Source: Clostridium sp. CX1 (lineage in GTDB: Bacteria > Bacillota > Clostridia > Clostridiales > Clostridiaceae). Taken from it: a stretch of DNA of 64,000 nucleotides. Position numbers and translations under genes: made by a program. A model generated the notes under the pieces. That model saw only the letters and a program-made list of their open reading frames with translations. It did no database searches and was not told the origin of the DNA. Of this stretch, positions 33,080-42,361 are shown in pieces. Each line of letters opens with the position of its first letter. The first letter of the stretch is position 1. The DNA lies in assembly GCF_025398335.1 (NCBI RefSeq), contig NZ_JAODOO010000015.1, positions 43,314-107,313 on the forward strand. Direction: 5' to 3'.

Positions 33080-33163
33080 GCAAATCACCTCATTTTATAT
33101 TTTAAAATTATATATAACTAAGTTATAGAATTTTTTGCATAATATTACTTTATATCATAAGAT

Positions 33164-33207
33164 TAAAAAAGTAAAGAAGACTGAGTTTTCATCAGTCTTC
33201 TTTACTT
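33164..33207 (-). terminator. Terminator of the 61-aa hypothetical gene
   Basis: A perfect 16-bp stem (33169-33184 with 33192-33207; core GTAAAGAAGACTGA), with a T run on the minus strand. Confidence 0.85.
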
Positions 33208-33247
33208 AGTCATCTTCAAATTTTGGAGGTTTTAAGAAAAAAGGTTG

Positions 33248-33433
33248 TTAACGCTGGTCCTCTGGAAGTATTGAGCCTTTATAAAGGGTAAATTTGGCAT
33301 CATATTCTTCCTTTTTTCTGTAAAGCATTTCCTCATTAGATACTTGATTCTCTAGAGTATTTCCTCCTGAAACATCCTGTTCAGTAGCAAATTCTTCGTT
33401 ATAATTATTTCTGTTGTTCTTTGTGTTTTCCAT
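33248..33433 (-). CDS. Hypothetical 61-aa polar protein
   Basis: A 61-residue, very hydrophilic, Asn/Glu-rich protein (MENTKNNRNNYNEEFATEQD at the start, YRKKEEYDAKFTLYKGSILP near the end) without a known family. GAGGTGAG lies seven bases upstream of the ATG, and it has its own 16-bp terminator, so it is very likely expressed. Its composition resembles small clostridial sporulation-associated proteins, and the next gene encodes a SASP. That is context only. Confidence 0.65.
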   Translation of the reverse strand: MENTKNNRNNYNEEFATEQDVSGGNTLENQVSNEEMLYRKKEEYDAKFTLYKGSILPEDQR

Positions 33434-33667
33434 TAATACTCACCTCAATAAGTAGGGTGTACAAATTAAGAGAAAATATAGCAGTTATTTTTATACTAAT
33501 TAAATAAAGACTTACATATTTACCTTCAATTAAAAGGAGTATTATTTCTCAAACTGTGCAAACTTATAACATAAAGTTAAGTTGTAAAAGCAACATTATA
33601 ATTTGACTTTAGAAAAAATAGATTAAGATGGATTAAATAATAGGTGGATAAAAGGAGGAATGTTATT

Positions 33668-33865
33668 ATGTCAAACAGAAGTAACAGAGTATTAGTACCA
33701 GAGGCTAAAGCAGGATTAGACAGATTTAAGATGGAATCAGCTAGAGAGGTTGGAGTAGATTTAAAAGAAGGATACAATGGAGATATAACTGCAAGAGAAG
33801 CTGGTTCAGTAGGTGGTAACATGGTTAAAAAGATGATAGAAGCTTATGAAAAAGGATTAGTATAG
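33668..33865 (+). CDS. Alpha/beta-type small acid-soluble spore protein
   Basis: A 65-residue DNA-coating protein of dormant spores that protects DNA and feeds outgrowth after cleavage by the GPR protease. Family blocks LVPEAKAGLDRFKMESARE and the C-terminal AREAGSVGGNMVKKMIE are clear. The GPR region (KMESAREVG) departs from the most common TEIASE form. An ATG at 33644 is open in frame, but AAGGAGG sits between it and the ATG at 33668, so the latter is the start. Forespore (sigma-G) expression is expected, but I cannot identify the promoter confidently. Confidence 0.93.
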   Translation: MSNRSNRVLVPEAKAGLDRFKMESAREVGVDLKEGYNGDITAREAGSVGGNMVKKMIEAYEKGLV

Positions 33866-33882
33866 TTTGAATTTAGAATAAT

Positions 33883-33919
33883 AAGGTCAGATAGATTAAG
33901 TCTATCTGACCTTTATTTT
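33883..33919 (+). terminator. Terminator of the SASP gene
   Basis: AAGGTCAGATAGA (33883-33895) pairs with TCTATCTGACCTT (33901-33913), then TATTTTTT. Confidence 0.9.
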
Positions 33920-34044
33920 TTAACTTATTTTTCAGAAGAAAAAATATTTAACTATAACCAATAATAATACGAATATTTATATATAGATATTTCATAAGAA
34001 AATTAGTACAATTTATATACATAATGAAGTATGGAGGTAGAGTT

Positions 34045-34467
34045 ATGGAAATATCCAGAGTTGGAAGAAGTGCTTCTGTGCCGTCTGAGAAAAAGAATTT
34101 ATCTGTAAAAAAAGACTTTTCTCAAAGCTTTAATTCACAGATGCAGAAAAAGTCAGAAGAACAGCTTAAGGAGATGTTTGATAATATAAAAAAGAAGGGA
34201 AATAGATTAGCTATAACTAAATCCTATGTTGATGTAAAGGCCTATAAAAAAATGATAAAAGAGTATTTAGATTCTGTTTTAAGCTTTATGTATGGTGTTA
34301 AAAAAGATATAAGTTTTTGGCAGACACAGTATTTTATAACTGTAGATACCATCGATCAAAAGCTTGAAGAACTTACCCAGATGCTTGTAAATGAGCAAAA
34401 GGATAACTTAAATGTTGCAGCAACTATCGACGATATATCAGGACTTTTGGTTGATATTTACAAGTAA
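34045..34467 (+). CDS. YaaR family protein (DUF327)
   Basis: A 140-residue, helical, cytoplasmic protein with the DUF327 pattern (ITKSYVDVKAYKKMIKEYLD, then a stretch ending FWQTQYFITVDTIDQKL). In many Firmicutes yaaR sits with yaaQ and holB near the replication origin. Here it stands alone beside the germination locus. GGAGGTAGA precedes the ATG at 34045. The ATG at 34024 is upstream of that site and is not used. Function unknown. It is convergent with gerKC, and the two share a hairpin. Confidence 0.85.
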   Translation: MEISRVGRSASVPSEKKNLSVKKDFSQSFNSQMQKKSEEQLKEMFDNIKKKGNRLAITKSYVDVKAYKKMIKEYLDSVLSFMYGVKKDISFWQTQYFITVDTIDQKLEELTQMLVNEQKDNLNVAATIDDISGLLVDIYK

Positions 34468-34475
34468 TAATGGTT

Positions 34476-34503
34476 ATGGAGGGAAGTGATTACTTCCCTC
34501 CAT
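34476..34503. terminator. Convergent hairpin between yaaR and gerKC
   Basis: ATGGAGGGAAGT (34476-34487) pairs with ACTTCCCTCCAT (34492-34503), with a GATT loop. It overlaps the last codons of gerKC. Confidence 0.7.
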
Positions 34504-35611
34504 ATCTAAAGTCCATTTTATCTGCAGAGCCTTCCACCTCCACATGCACTTCCAGTTCTAATTGGCTATTAAACAGTACATTATCTATCTTTTTTTTAGG
34601 GTATTTTCTAGTAAATTCTTCTTCTATATTAACGATATCTAAATTCTTCTTTTTATATTCTTCATATATTCTCGTACATTCTCTAGATATATTTTTTTCT
34701 GCATTATTACCTATTTTATTAAGTTTATCCTTTGAAAATATAAGTTTATCCTGAGCCTCTCCAATGCTGGTTCGTGTATTAATTATCTTTTTTAAATGGA
34801 TTGTTTTACCGTCAAAATTTATCTTGGTAATTGTTTTACTATTTAATATTTCAAGAGTTATAAATTTGTCAGGAGCATCTGGATTAGTAACCTCCAGTGT
34901 GCCTCCCTTTATGTTATCCATTAGAAAGTTATAACCTTCTCCTTGACGTCTGTCTAACATATCTACTAGTTTACAATCCCGGAGTATAGCTGCATCAGAA
35001 ACCTCTATTTTATCCTCTGGCTGATCTTTTTTTATTGCTATAGTAGTAATAACTGCAATTTTATTACGGGTGTACATTTTATTTAGAAAATCATTAAGTC
35101 TCAGAACAACTCCCCTAGATGAAGCAGATATATTGTAAATTAAGTCATGTATAAATAAACCAATATACTCCTGTTCCTTTAGCTTGGAATTTAGCAGGCT
35201 TTTAGGATCACCTTTGAAAATTGCAATATCGGCTCTTATAACCAGTTCTTGGTCTCTATCAAAAAAATCTATAAAATTTTCTAAACCTTTTTCGGCAGCT
35301 TTTTCAGTAAAAATAATACCTCTATTTTGGGTATAGTTTAGTTTATAGCTTGAGGATAGATTTATATCCCTTACCGTTTCAAAGATAGTCTTACCTGTTC
35401 CCTCAAATAGCACTCTTTCTCCTTTTCCAGAGGAACCCTGACCACCTCTGCTTGGTTTGAAGGCCTCTATATAAAGTACAGGATCGCCATTACCATCTAT
35501 ATCTACGATAACAGCTGTTACGAAAAGAACCTTATCTATATCTCTATAATTAAAGCATCCACTAAATAAAACTGTGGTAAGTATAAGAAAGCATAAGAGA
35601 ATTTTTTTCAT
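34490..35611 (-). CDS. gerKC: Spore germination lipoprotein GerKC (Ger(x)C family)
   Basis: The C subunit of a nutrient germinant receptor in the spore inner membrane. Lipoprotein signal with lipobox LFSGC (Cys19), then the GerAC fold (VLFVTAVIVDIDGNGD, LNYTQNRGIIFTEKAAEKGL) through residue 373. The start overlaps the gerKA stop by 4 bp (ATGA), with AAGGATG upstream. The family is certain. The gerK name rests on the KA-KC operon with a divergent KB, the arrangement of the C. perfringens gerK locus. Confidence 0.9.
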   Translation of the reverse strand: MKKILLCFLILTTVLFSGCFNYRDIDKVLFVTAVIVDIDGNGDPVLYIEAFKPSRGGQGSSGKGERVLFEGTGKTIFETVRDINLSSSYKLNYTQNRGIIFTEKAAEKGLENFIDFFDRDQELVIRADIAIFKGDPKSLLNSKLKEQEYIGLFIHDLIYNISASSRGVVLRLNDFLNKMYTRNKIAVITTIAIKKDQPEDKIEVSDAAILRDCKLVDMLDRRQGEGYNFLMDNIKGGTLEVTNPDAPDKFITLEILNSKTITKINFDGKTIHLKKIINTRTSIGEAQDKLIFSKDKLNKIGNNAEKNISRECTRIYEEYKKKNLDIVNIEEEFTRKYPKKKIDNVLFNSQLELEVHVEVEGSADKMDFRYGGK

Positions 35612-37008
35612 TTTTTATCATCCTTATATAAAATATTTTTAGATATATTTTTAAGGTCTTTTCTCATAAATAAGTCTTTATACTTAAAGTCATTAGAGGT
35701 ACCAAAAGGCATAAAGTAAGGATAACCACAACTATCTAAAGAAGCAATGTGAGCAATTAACATAAAAAAGGATGCAAAGAACCCCATTAGCCCTAGCAAT
35801 GAGGACAATATTGTTACAATAAAAATCCATAGGTACAATCCAGAGTAAAGTTTAGGTATTAAGAAGGAAGATATTGCAGAAAGAGCAACAACAATTACTG
35901 TACTCTGAGAGGCAAGACCAGAACCAACTGCAGCGTCACCTAATATTAAAGCACCTACGATACTCATTGCCTGACCTATTGGTTGGGGAAGTCTTATACC
36001 AGCCTCTCTTAACAACTGAAAAAAGAAGGCCATTATGAAAACCTCTAGTACCAAGGGAAAAGGAACATCTGCTCTAGAAGAAGCCAGCCTAAATATAAAT
36101 ACTAGTGGAATCAGGGCAAAGTGATAGGAGTTTATTGCTATATAGAAGCCAGGCAATAATACTGCTAAACAGAAGGCTACTAACCTTATTAATCTTGTTG
36201 CATTAGTATAATATTTGTTTAAATAGTAGTCGTCTGCCATTTGAAAGTTTTCAAAGAAAAAATAAGGAACTGTTAAAGCAAAAGGACTTCCATCTACTAA
36301 TATTACAACTCTGCCTTCAAATATCTTTGAAGCAGCAATATCAGGTTTTTCAGTATAGCCTACAGTATCAAAAAAAGTACCTTTCGCCTTAATACTTTCT
36401 TCTATATAATTTACATCTAATACAAAATCTATCTCTGTGTTATTTATAGTTTCCTTTATATGTTTTACTAGAGTTTCTGGTGCAACATCCTTAAGATAAG
36501 CTATCATAACTATGGTATTGGATTTTTCTCCAACATATAGGCTTTCAATCTTTAAGTCAGGATTCTTAATTTTTCTCCTTATTAGTGAAACATTGTCAAC
36601 TACTGCTTCGTTAAAGCCTTCTCTAGGTCCTTTTATAACTGCTTCAGTTATTGGAGTAGTAATGCTTCGTTTACTAAAACCCTTAGCTTCGCAGTATATT
36701 ACATCGCATATAAAATCAAAGAGGATAACTACGTCACCAGATAGTATATGAATTAATGCTTCATCCTTGGATTTTATCTCTCCAACAGAACTGCTGTATA
36801 TTACATCCTTTTTTATAAAGTCAATATCTGCTTCTATATTTTTATTTCTTACAAAAGGAGCGATTATAGTATCACTTATAAGTTTACCGTTACAGAGATT
36901 ATCAATATAAAACATATGTATAACCCCTTTATTGCAAAGAACTTGTCTGTGATTTAAGTCAATATTATCTTTTAGCTTATCTAGTATATATTCTAAATAT
37001 TCATCCAT
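35608..37008 (-). CDS. gerKA: Spore germination protein GerKA (GerA family)
   Basis: The A subunit of the germinant receptor, 466 residues. The N-terminal soluble domain spans about 1-240 (with AVIKGPREGFNEAVVDNVSL and RVVILVDGSPFALTVPYFF). The C-terminal membrane domain has about five helices (ADVPFPLVLEVFIMAFFFQL, GQAMSIVGALILGDAAVGSG). AAGGGTGATG precedes the ATG. It forms an operon with gerKC and is divergent from gerKB across a 101-bp shared control region, which holds a near sigma-G-like pair on the minus strand (TTATG, 17 bp, CATATTA). That promoter call is weak. Confidence 0.92.
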   Translation of the reverse strand: MDEYLEYILDKLKDNIDLNHRQVLCNKGVIHMFYIDNLCNGKLISDTIIAPFVRNKNIEADIDFIKKDVIYSSSVGEIKSKDEALIHILSGDVVILFDFICDVIYCEAKGFSKRSITTPITEAVIKGPREGFNEAVVDNVSLIRRKIKNPDLKIESLYVGEKSNTIVMIAYLKDVAPETLVKHIKETINNTEIDFVLDVNYIEESIKAKGTFFDTVGYTEKPDIAASKIFEGRVVILVDGSPFALTVPYFFFENFQMADDYYLNKYYTNATRLIRLVAFCLAVLLPGFYIAINSYHFALIPLVFIFRLASSRADVPFPLVLEVFIMAFFFQLLREAGIRLPQPIGQAMSIVGALILGDAAVGSGLASQSTVIVVALSAISSFLIPKLYSGLYLWIFIVTILSSLLGLMGFFASFFMLIAHIASLDSCGYPYFMPFGTSNDFKYKDLFMRKDLKNISKNILYKDDKK

Positions 37009-37109
37009 AACATCACCCTTTTTAGTATTTGTTATTTTGAGGATAACATTCGCTATTTAGTAAATAATATGGCTATGACAATATTTAGCATAAGGAGTGA
37101 AGGTAGCCT

Positions 37110-38195
37110 ATGGATAAAATCAGTCACAAGCACTTGCTCTTTATAATATGTGCTTCTGGTATCGTTTCACTAAAAACCTACCCAGGCATATTTATGAAAA
37201 ATGCGGGAAGAGACAGCTGGTTGGTAGTGGCAGCAGCTGGATTAATTATAATTATAAGTTGTGATTATGTTATGAAGGTATGGTCAAAGAAAAAGTGTAG
37301 TAGTCTAAAGGAGGTATTTGAAGGGGCATTAGGTAAGAGAGTTGGAAATCTTTTTCTGTTTCTATTTGCAATTATGTTATTTATAACAATGGTAGAATGT
37401 GCTGCTGTAGAAACTAGTGTTATACATACCAATCTATTTATTGAAAGTCCACAATGGTACATATTATTTTTTGTATCTCTGCCAGGTTTATATATAATTA
37501 AAAAAGGCAAAAACGCTGCAATAGTTGTGATAATGATAGCTATAGTTATTTCTATAATAAACGGTATTAATTTATATTTTTTAACTGCACCCTTTAAGGA
37601 TTATAGAAGGTTATTTCCAATTATGGAGAATGGAATCACCTATGGATTTATATTAGCAGTAATTAAGGTTATAGGGCTTTACAGTTCTATTTTTATAGCT
37701 ATAGCTTATTTAAAGGAAATAAAAAGCACCAAGAATTTAAGACGATGTGCCTTTATAAGTAGTGCTTTTGTAGTACAAATGATTATAGCATCTACAAATG
37801 GAATAATTACAACCTTTGCCATAGAGAGAGGAAATTTGCTTGTATACCCTAAACTAATTCAAACACAGTTAATATCTTATTTTGGCTTTATAGCCAGTGG
37901 TGAATTTTATGTAATATTTCAGGTTTTAGCGGGATGGTTTGCAAAGTATATTGTAACCTTTTTTGCTTTGATAAATGTACTGAAAGAGCTAAAAGCAGAA
38001 AAGTTATATAATATGGATTTTTTACCCTATAGCATTACCCTTGTGGTCTACGCTGTTGCCTATTATGAAAGTGAAAATTTAATTAGATTATTTAATTTTT
38101 TAAACTTCTATAGCTTTTTATGCTTAGTAGGCTATCTTATTATGCCTTTAGCCATATTTAGTATATTTGCATTAAGAAGGAAAAATAAAAGCTAA
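37110..38195 (+). CDS. gerKB: Spore germination permease GerKB (GerB family)
   Basis: The B subunit of the germinant receptor, a 361-residue APC-fold membrane protein with ten hydrophobic segments. Family features are SLKTYPGIFMKNAGRDSWL in the first helical hairpin and YPKLIQTQLISYFGF in the middle. It is the likely germinant-binding subunit. It is transcribed opposite to gerKA-gerKC, so subunit stoichiometry depends on two promoters. AAGGAGTGAAGG precedes the ATG. Confidence 0.9.
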   Translation: MDKISHKHLLFIICASGIVSLKTYPGIFMKNAGRDSWLVVAAAGLIIIISCDYVMKVWSKKKCSSLKEVFEGALGKRVGNLFLFLFAIMLFITMVECAAVETSVIHTNLFIESPQWYILFFVSLPGLYIIKKGKNAAIVVIMIAIVISIINGINLYFLTAPFKDYRRLFPIMENGITYGFILAVIKVIGLYSSIFIAIAYLKEIKSTKNLRRCAFISSAFVVQMIIASTNGIITTFAIERGNLLVYPKLIQTQLISYFGFIASGEFYVIFQVLAGWFAKYIVTFFALINVLKELKAEKLYNMDFLPYSITLVVYAVAYYESENLIRLFNFLNFYSFLCLVGYLIMPLAIFSIFALRRKNKS

Positions 38196-38310
38196 GGCAT
38201 CATTAAAAAGTTTACAAAATGTTATTAAAAACTAAATAATTACTACATAAATTTACTGTAGCATAGTATTATGCGCTGAATGAGCTTTATATAAAGTTCT
38301 CCCTTTTACA

Positions 38311-38339
38311 AAAGGCACTAGTGTTTCACTAGTGCCTTT
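38311..38339. terminator. Terminator between gerKB and nadE
   Basis: A perfect 13-bp stem, AAAGGCACTAGTG (38311-38323) with CACTAGTGCCTTT (38327-38339), and a three-base loop. It serves the convergent genes. Confidence 0.85.
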
Positions 38340-38343
38340 ACAA

Positions 38344-40257
38344 TTATTGCCAAAGTTTATAACTTGCGTCTGACGGCATTCGCCAGTCTCCTCGAGGGGA
38401 GAGACTTACAGTACCAACCTTAGGACCATCGGGAATAGCTGAACGTTTAAATTGTTGAGTAAAAAATCTTTTTATAAAAATATCAAGCCATTTTTTAATG
38501 GTATCTTCATCATAGTCATTTTTAAAGGCTTCCTTTGCCAAAAATAGTATCTTCTCAGGTGTTTCACTTTGTCTTACGAAATGATACAAGAAAAAGTCAT
38601 GAAGCTCATAAGGTCCTACTATGTCTTCTGTTTTTTGGGCAATATTTCCTTCTTTATCCTTTGGAAGAAGCTCAGGGCTTACAGGAGTATCTAATACATC
38701 CATAAGTATATCAGAAATATCTTTTTCCACTTCTTTTTGGGCTACATAGCGAACTAAGTATCTTACTAAAGTTTTAGGAATTGAACAATTTACACTGTAC
38801 ATGGACATGTGATCCCCATTATAAGTGCACCAGCCTAAGGCTAATTCTGACAAATCACCAGTTCCAATTAAAAGACCAGCTTCTTTGTTTGCTATATCCA
38901 TAAGAATTTGAGTTCTTTCTCTAGCCTGAACATTTTCATAGGTTACATCGTGTTTTTCCACAGGGTGTTTTATATCTTTAAAATGTTGAAGACAGGCATC
39001 CACTATATTAATTTCTCTAAATTCTGTACCTAGGTGTTTACATAAGTTTACTGCATTATTATAGGTCCTGTCTGTAGTTCCAAAGCCTGGCATAGTTACA
39101 GTGATAATATTTTCTCTAGGTATATTAAGCATATCAAAGGTTTTTACAATAACCAAGAGAGCTAAGGTGGAATCAAGACCACCGGAAATACCTATAACTG
39201 CTTTTCTTAAATTTGTATGAGTTATTCTCTTAGCAAGGGCTGCAGTCTGTATGTTAAATATCTCTCTACAACGTACTTCTCTTTGAGCCTCATCAGAAGG
39301 TACAAAAGGATGTTTATCAACATACCTATCAAAGCTTGTAATTTTTGTATCGCTGAATTTAAAGTTTATTTCTAAAGCTTCAAAAGGAAGTAATTTTACA
39401 CTATCTCTAAAGCTTACATTCTTTAATCTTTGATTATTTAGTCTGCTTACATCTATAACAGAAGTAATAACCTCATTTTTCCTTTGAAATCTATCATTAT
39501 GTTTTAGAAGAACGCCATTTTCTCCTATAAGTAAATCTCCACTGAAAACTAAGTCTGTAGAAGATTCAAAAACTCCAGAGGAAGAGTATATATAAGAAGA
39601 AATGCATCTAGCACTTTGGGATTTAACTAAATCCTTTCTGTAATCTGCCTTACTTACAATTTCGTTAGATGCAGAAAGATTCCCTATTATATTAGCACCT
39701 ATCAAGCTTAAATAACTGCTTGGAGGAATTACAGTCCACAAATCTTCACATATTTCAAAACCGAATTTAAAAATTCCACTAGTGAAGATTAGATTTGTGC
39801 CAAAGGGAATATTTTCTTGGAAATATAAATCAGTTCTTTTACTAACTATATTTATTCCCTCGGTAAACCATCTTTTTTCGTAAAATTCAGTATAATTTGG
39901 TATGTAGCTTTTAGGAACTATTCCAAGAATTGTTCCTTTAAAAATTATATAAGCGCAATTATACAGGCAGTTTTTGTGCACAAGAGGAGCTCCTACTGCT
40001 ATAAGCAAATCCTTTTTTCTGGAATAAATGCATAAATCTTCAATAGCCTCTAAGGATTTATCTAATAAGAGTTTTTGAGTAAAAAGATCAGCGCAAGTAT
40101 AGGCAGTAACGGCTAATTCCGGAAAAACTACTAATTTAGCTTCCTGATCTAAAGCCCTATTTATACATTCTTTTATATTTTTTACATTGAATTCTATGTC
40201 CGCTACATTTACTACAGGACATGCAGCAGCCACTTTTATAAAGCCATCTGTTGACAA
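38344..40257 (-). CDS. nadE: Glutamine-dependent NAD+ synthetase
   Basis: Makes NAD+ from deamido-NAD+, ATP and glutamine. The N-terminal nitrilase-type glutaminase domain spans residues about 5-290: Glu in VFPELAVTAYTCADLF, Lys in VPKSYIPNYTEFYEKRWF and Cys in FEICEDLW form the triad. The C-terminal synthetase domain spans about 320-637 with PP-loop ISGGLDSTLALL and GTGDLSELALGWCTYNGDH. Length 637 is normal for the fused enzyme. TTG start with AAGGGGATG upstream. Monocistronic. Assignment is secure. Confidence 0.95.
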   Translation of the reverse strand: MSTDGFIKVAAACPVVNVADIEFNVKNIKECINRALDQEAKLVVFPELAVTAYTCADLFTQKLLLDKSLEAIEDLCIYSRKKDLLIAVGAPLVHKNCLYNCAYIIFKGTILGIVPKSYIPNYTEFYEKRWFTEGINIVSKRTDLYFQENIPFGTNLIFTSGIFKFGFEICEDLWTVIPPSSYLSLIGANIIGNLSASNEIVSKADYRKDLVKSQSARCISSYIYSSSGVFESSTDLVFSGDLLIGENGVLLKHNDRFQRKNEVITSVIDVSRLNNQRLKNVSFRDSVKLLPFEALEINFKFSDTKITSFDRYVDKHPFVPSDEAQREVRCREIFNIQTAALAKRITHTNLRKAVIGISGGLDSTLALLVIVKTFDMLNIPRENIITVTMPGFGTTDRTYNNAVNLCKHLGTEFREINIVDACLQHFKDIKHPVEKHDVTYENVQARERTQILMDIANKEAGLLIGTGDLSELALGWCTYNGDHMSMYSVNCSIPKTLVRYLVRYVAQKEVEKDISDILMDVLDTPVSPELLPKDKEGNIAQKTEDIVGPYELHDFFLYHFVRQSETPEKILFLAKEAFKNDYDEDTIKKWLDIFIKRFFTQQFKRSAIPDGPKVGTVSLSPRGDWRMPSDASYKLWQ

Positions 40258-40710
40258 AATATCATCCCCTTAGTATGTAATATATATTAAACAACCATAA
40301 TAGATTTTACTATTAATGTATCATTATTTAATTCAATTATCGAGTATAAAGTAGTAATTGTCAAATTATAGATTAATATAATAGAGACATCTATAGACTT
40401 TATTTTTGCAAGCAATATTACATGGTATACATACTATTAAAAATAAAGTTCTTAATCAGCATTTAGTCATCACAGCATAGAAGATATATTTTATGCTATA
40501 AAAGTGGATGGTTTATAATGTAAATAACTATAAACTTAAGATAATAAAAGATAGTCTTTAAAAAAGTGTACAAATTAATGTTATATGGTATTAAATAACC
40601 TATATTGTGATTAGTTACAACTTTATTTATTACAAGACATGCTGTATGATTATTATATAGATTAATCTATTAAGAAAAATTATATCAAGGTCTAAGAAGG
40701 AGAAGGAATC
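40258..40710. other. Intergenic region, no gene seen
   Basis: About 450 bp of very AT-rich DNA between nadE and the 48-aa gene. An AGCATA...TATGCT dyad lies at about 40476-40498. Otherwise I see nothing supportable. Confidence 0.5.
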
Positions 40711-40857
40711 ATGGAATACTTAAAAGATTTAGCTACTTCTATGCCATTTCAAGTCTTAGGAGGAATTGTACTTATATTACTTGCTGGGCATATAATGATT
40801 AACTATAATGATGCCTATTGGGGAAATAAGAATAGTGATGGAAATTATAAAAAGTAG
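40711..40857 (+). CDS. 48-aa single-pass membrane protein upstream of the NfeD-SPFH pair
   Basis: ATG at 40711 with AGAAGGAGAAGG upstream opens a 48-codon frame: MEYLKDLATSMPFQVL, then a hydrophobic stretch GGIVLILLAGHIMI, then a polar tail ending DGNYKK. One membrane helix (about residues 15-30) is clear. No family recognised. It lies 75 bp before the NfeD gene on the same strand without an intervening terminator, so it may be a small partner of the NfeD-SPFH membrane complex. That is inference from position and ribosome binding site quality. Confidence 0.6.
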   Translation: MEYLKDLATSMPFQVLGGIVLILLAGHIMINYNDAYWGNKNSDGNYKK

Positions 40858-40932
40858 TGATTTAGTTTTAGTATAGTGTAGTAATTAGTTAGTGGTGGAG
40901 TTCATAACTTATTTAATAAAGGAGGGGATCTT

Positions 40933-41358
40933 ATGATTAGTTCTATAATTCTATGGCTCATTGTTGGAGGAGCAGCATTAGCTATAGATATTGCTACAAG
41001 TTCTTTTTTATTTGTATGGTTTACTGTGGGAGCTATAGCAGCAATTATTATGCAGACCCTTGATTTTTCTTTTATAGCACAGCTTATAACCTTTATAGTT
41101 GTCAGCGGAATATCAATGGCAGTGGGCTATCCTATAGCAAGAAGAACTATAAAGAGCTCAGTTAAAAGAACTCCAGTTAGAGAGGAAACTTATGTTGGAA
41201 AGATACTAACAGTAGATGAGGATATTTTAGAAGAGGGAAAGATAAGAGTTGACGGAGTTTACTGGCAGGCAGTAAATGATGGAGAGACAATAGAAAAGGG
41301 TGACCAAGTAAAAATTACCGAGGTTAAAGGAAACAGAATTATTATTAAAAAAATTTAA
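40933..41358 (+). CDS. NfeD family membrane protein
   Basis: A 141-residue protein with three hydrophobic segments (about 4-22, 28-47 and 50-68) followed by an OB-fold domain (residues 80-141: GKILTVDEDILEEGKIRVDG, then GDQVKITEVKGNRIIIKK), the short NfeD type without the ClpP-like protease part. NfeD proteins work with the SPFH protein encoded next to them in membrane-domain organisation. AAAGGAGGGGAT precedes the ATG. The SPFH gene follows after 13 bp. Confidence 0.9.
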   Translation: MISSIILWLIVGGAALAIDIATSSFLFVWFTVGAIAAIIMQTLDFSFIAQLITFIVVSGISMAVGYPIARRTIKSSVKRTPVREETYVGKILTVDEDILEEGKIRVDGVYWQAVNDGETIEKGDQVKITEVKGNRIIIKKI

Positions 41359-41371
41359 GGGGTGTTTAAGA

Positions 41372-42310
41372 ATGGGAAAAATTCTTTTATTGGTTATTTT
41401 GATAATGGCAATTACTACGTTGATTTCATCCATTAAGATTGTAAATACTGGATATGTAAATATCGTTGAAAGGTTTGGTCAGTTTCACAGGGTGTTAGAA
41501 CCAGGTTGGCATTTAATAATTCCTTTTGCAGACTTTGTCAGAAGGAAGGTTTCTACAAAACAGCAAATACTAGATATCGAACCACAAAGTGTTATAACCA
41601 AGGATAATGTAAAGATTTCGGTAGACAATGTTATATTCTATAAGGTAATGTCTCCAAGGGATGCTATATATAATATAGAAGATTATAAGTCTGGTATAAT
41701 CTATTCCGCTATAACTAATATGAGAAATATTGTAGGTAATATGAGTTTAGATGAAGTTTTATCCGGTAGAGATAAGATAAATTCAGAGCTTTTGAGAGTA
41801 GTTGATGACATAACAGATGCCTATGGAATTAAGATTCTATCCGTTGAAATTAAAAATATAATGCCTCCAGCAGAAATTCAAGAGGCTATGGAAAAACAAA
41901 TGAAGGCTGAACGTGATAAGAGAGCAGCAATCCTTCAGGCGGAAGGACAAAAGCAAAGTGAAATTGCTAGAGCAGAAGGTGAAAAGCAGGCTAAAATCCT
42001 ACAAGCAGAAGCAGAGAAGGAAGCTAATATAAGACGAGCAGAAGGTTTAAAGGAATCTCAGTTACTTGAGGCAGAAGGTAAGGCAAGAGCCATTGAAGAA
42101 GTGGCAAAGGCGCAGTCTAAGGCTATAGAAGTGGTGAATAAATCTATTATAGAATCTGGTACAAATGAAACAGTAATAGCCTTAAAACAAGTTGAAGCCC
42201 TTCAAGAAATGGCTAAAAATCCTGCAAATAAATTAATACTTCCAAATGAGGCAGTATCATCTCTAGGAAGTATTTCAGCAATAGCAGAGATGCTAAAGGG
42301 TAATAAGTAG
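41372..42310 (+). CDS. SPFH/stomatin-prohibitin family protein
   Basis: A 312-residue membrane-associated scaffold. It has an N-terminal hydrophobic anchor (about 3-20) and an SPFH domain (about 22-190: TGYVNIVERFGQFHRVLEPG, KISVDNVIFYKVMSPRDAIY). A long Ala/Glu-rich coiled coil (about 190-260, repeated A-E-G-x-K units such as AEGEKQAKILQAEAEKEAN) and a short C-terminal helix follow. It is of the paraslipin/QmcA type. It forms an operon with NfeD. TAAGGGGTG is its ribosome binding site. Confidence 0.92.
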   Translation: MGKILLLVILIMAITTLISSIKIVNTGYVNIVERFGQFHRVLEPGWHLIIPFADFVRRKVSTKQQILDIEPQSVITKDNVKISVDNVIFYKVMSPRDAIYNIEDYKSGIIYSAITNMRNIVGNMSLDEVLSGRDKINSELLRVVDDITDAYGIKILSVEIKNIMPPAEIQEAMEKQMKAERDKRAAILQAEGQKQSEIARAEGEKQAKILQAEAEKEANIRRAEGLKESQLLEAEGKARAIEEVAKAQSKAIEVVNKSIIESGTNETVIALKQVEALQEMAKNPANKLILPNEAVSSLGSISAIAEMLKGNK

Positions 42311-42361
42311 AAGAAATTCCTCATATTATATAAAGTATTAATTTATATTTTAGGGGGTATT

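Noticed and set aside
40258..40710. Possible riboswitch or small gene between nadE and the 48-aa gene
   Set aside because: The sequence is almost entirely A/T with no conserved core and only one weak dyad.
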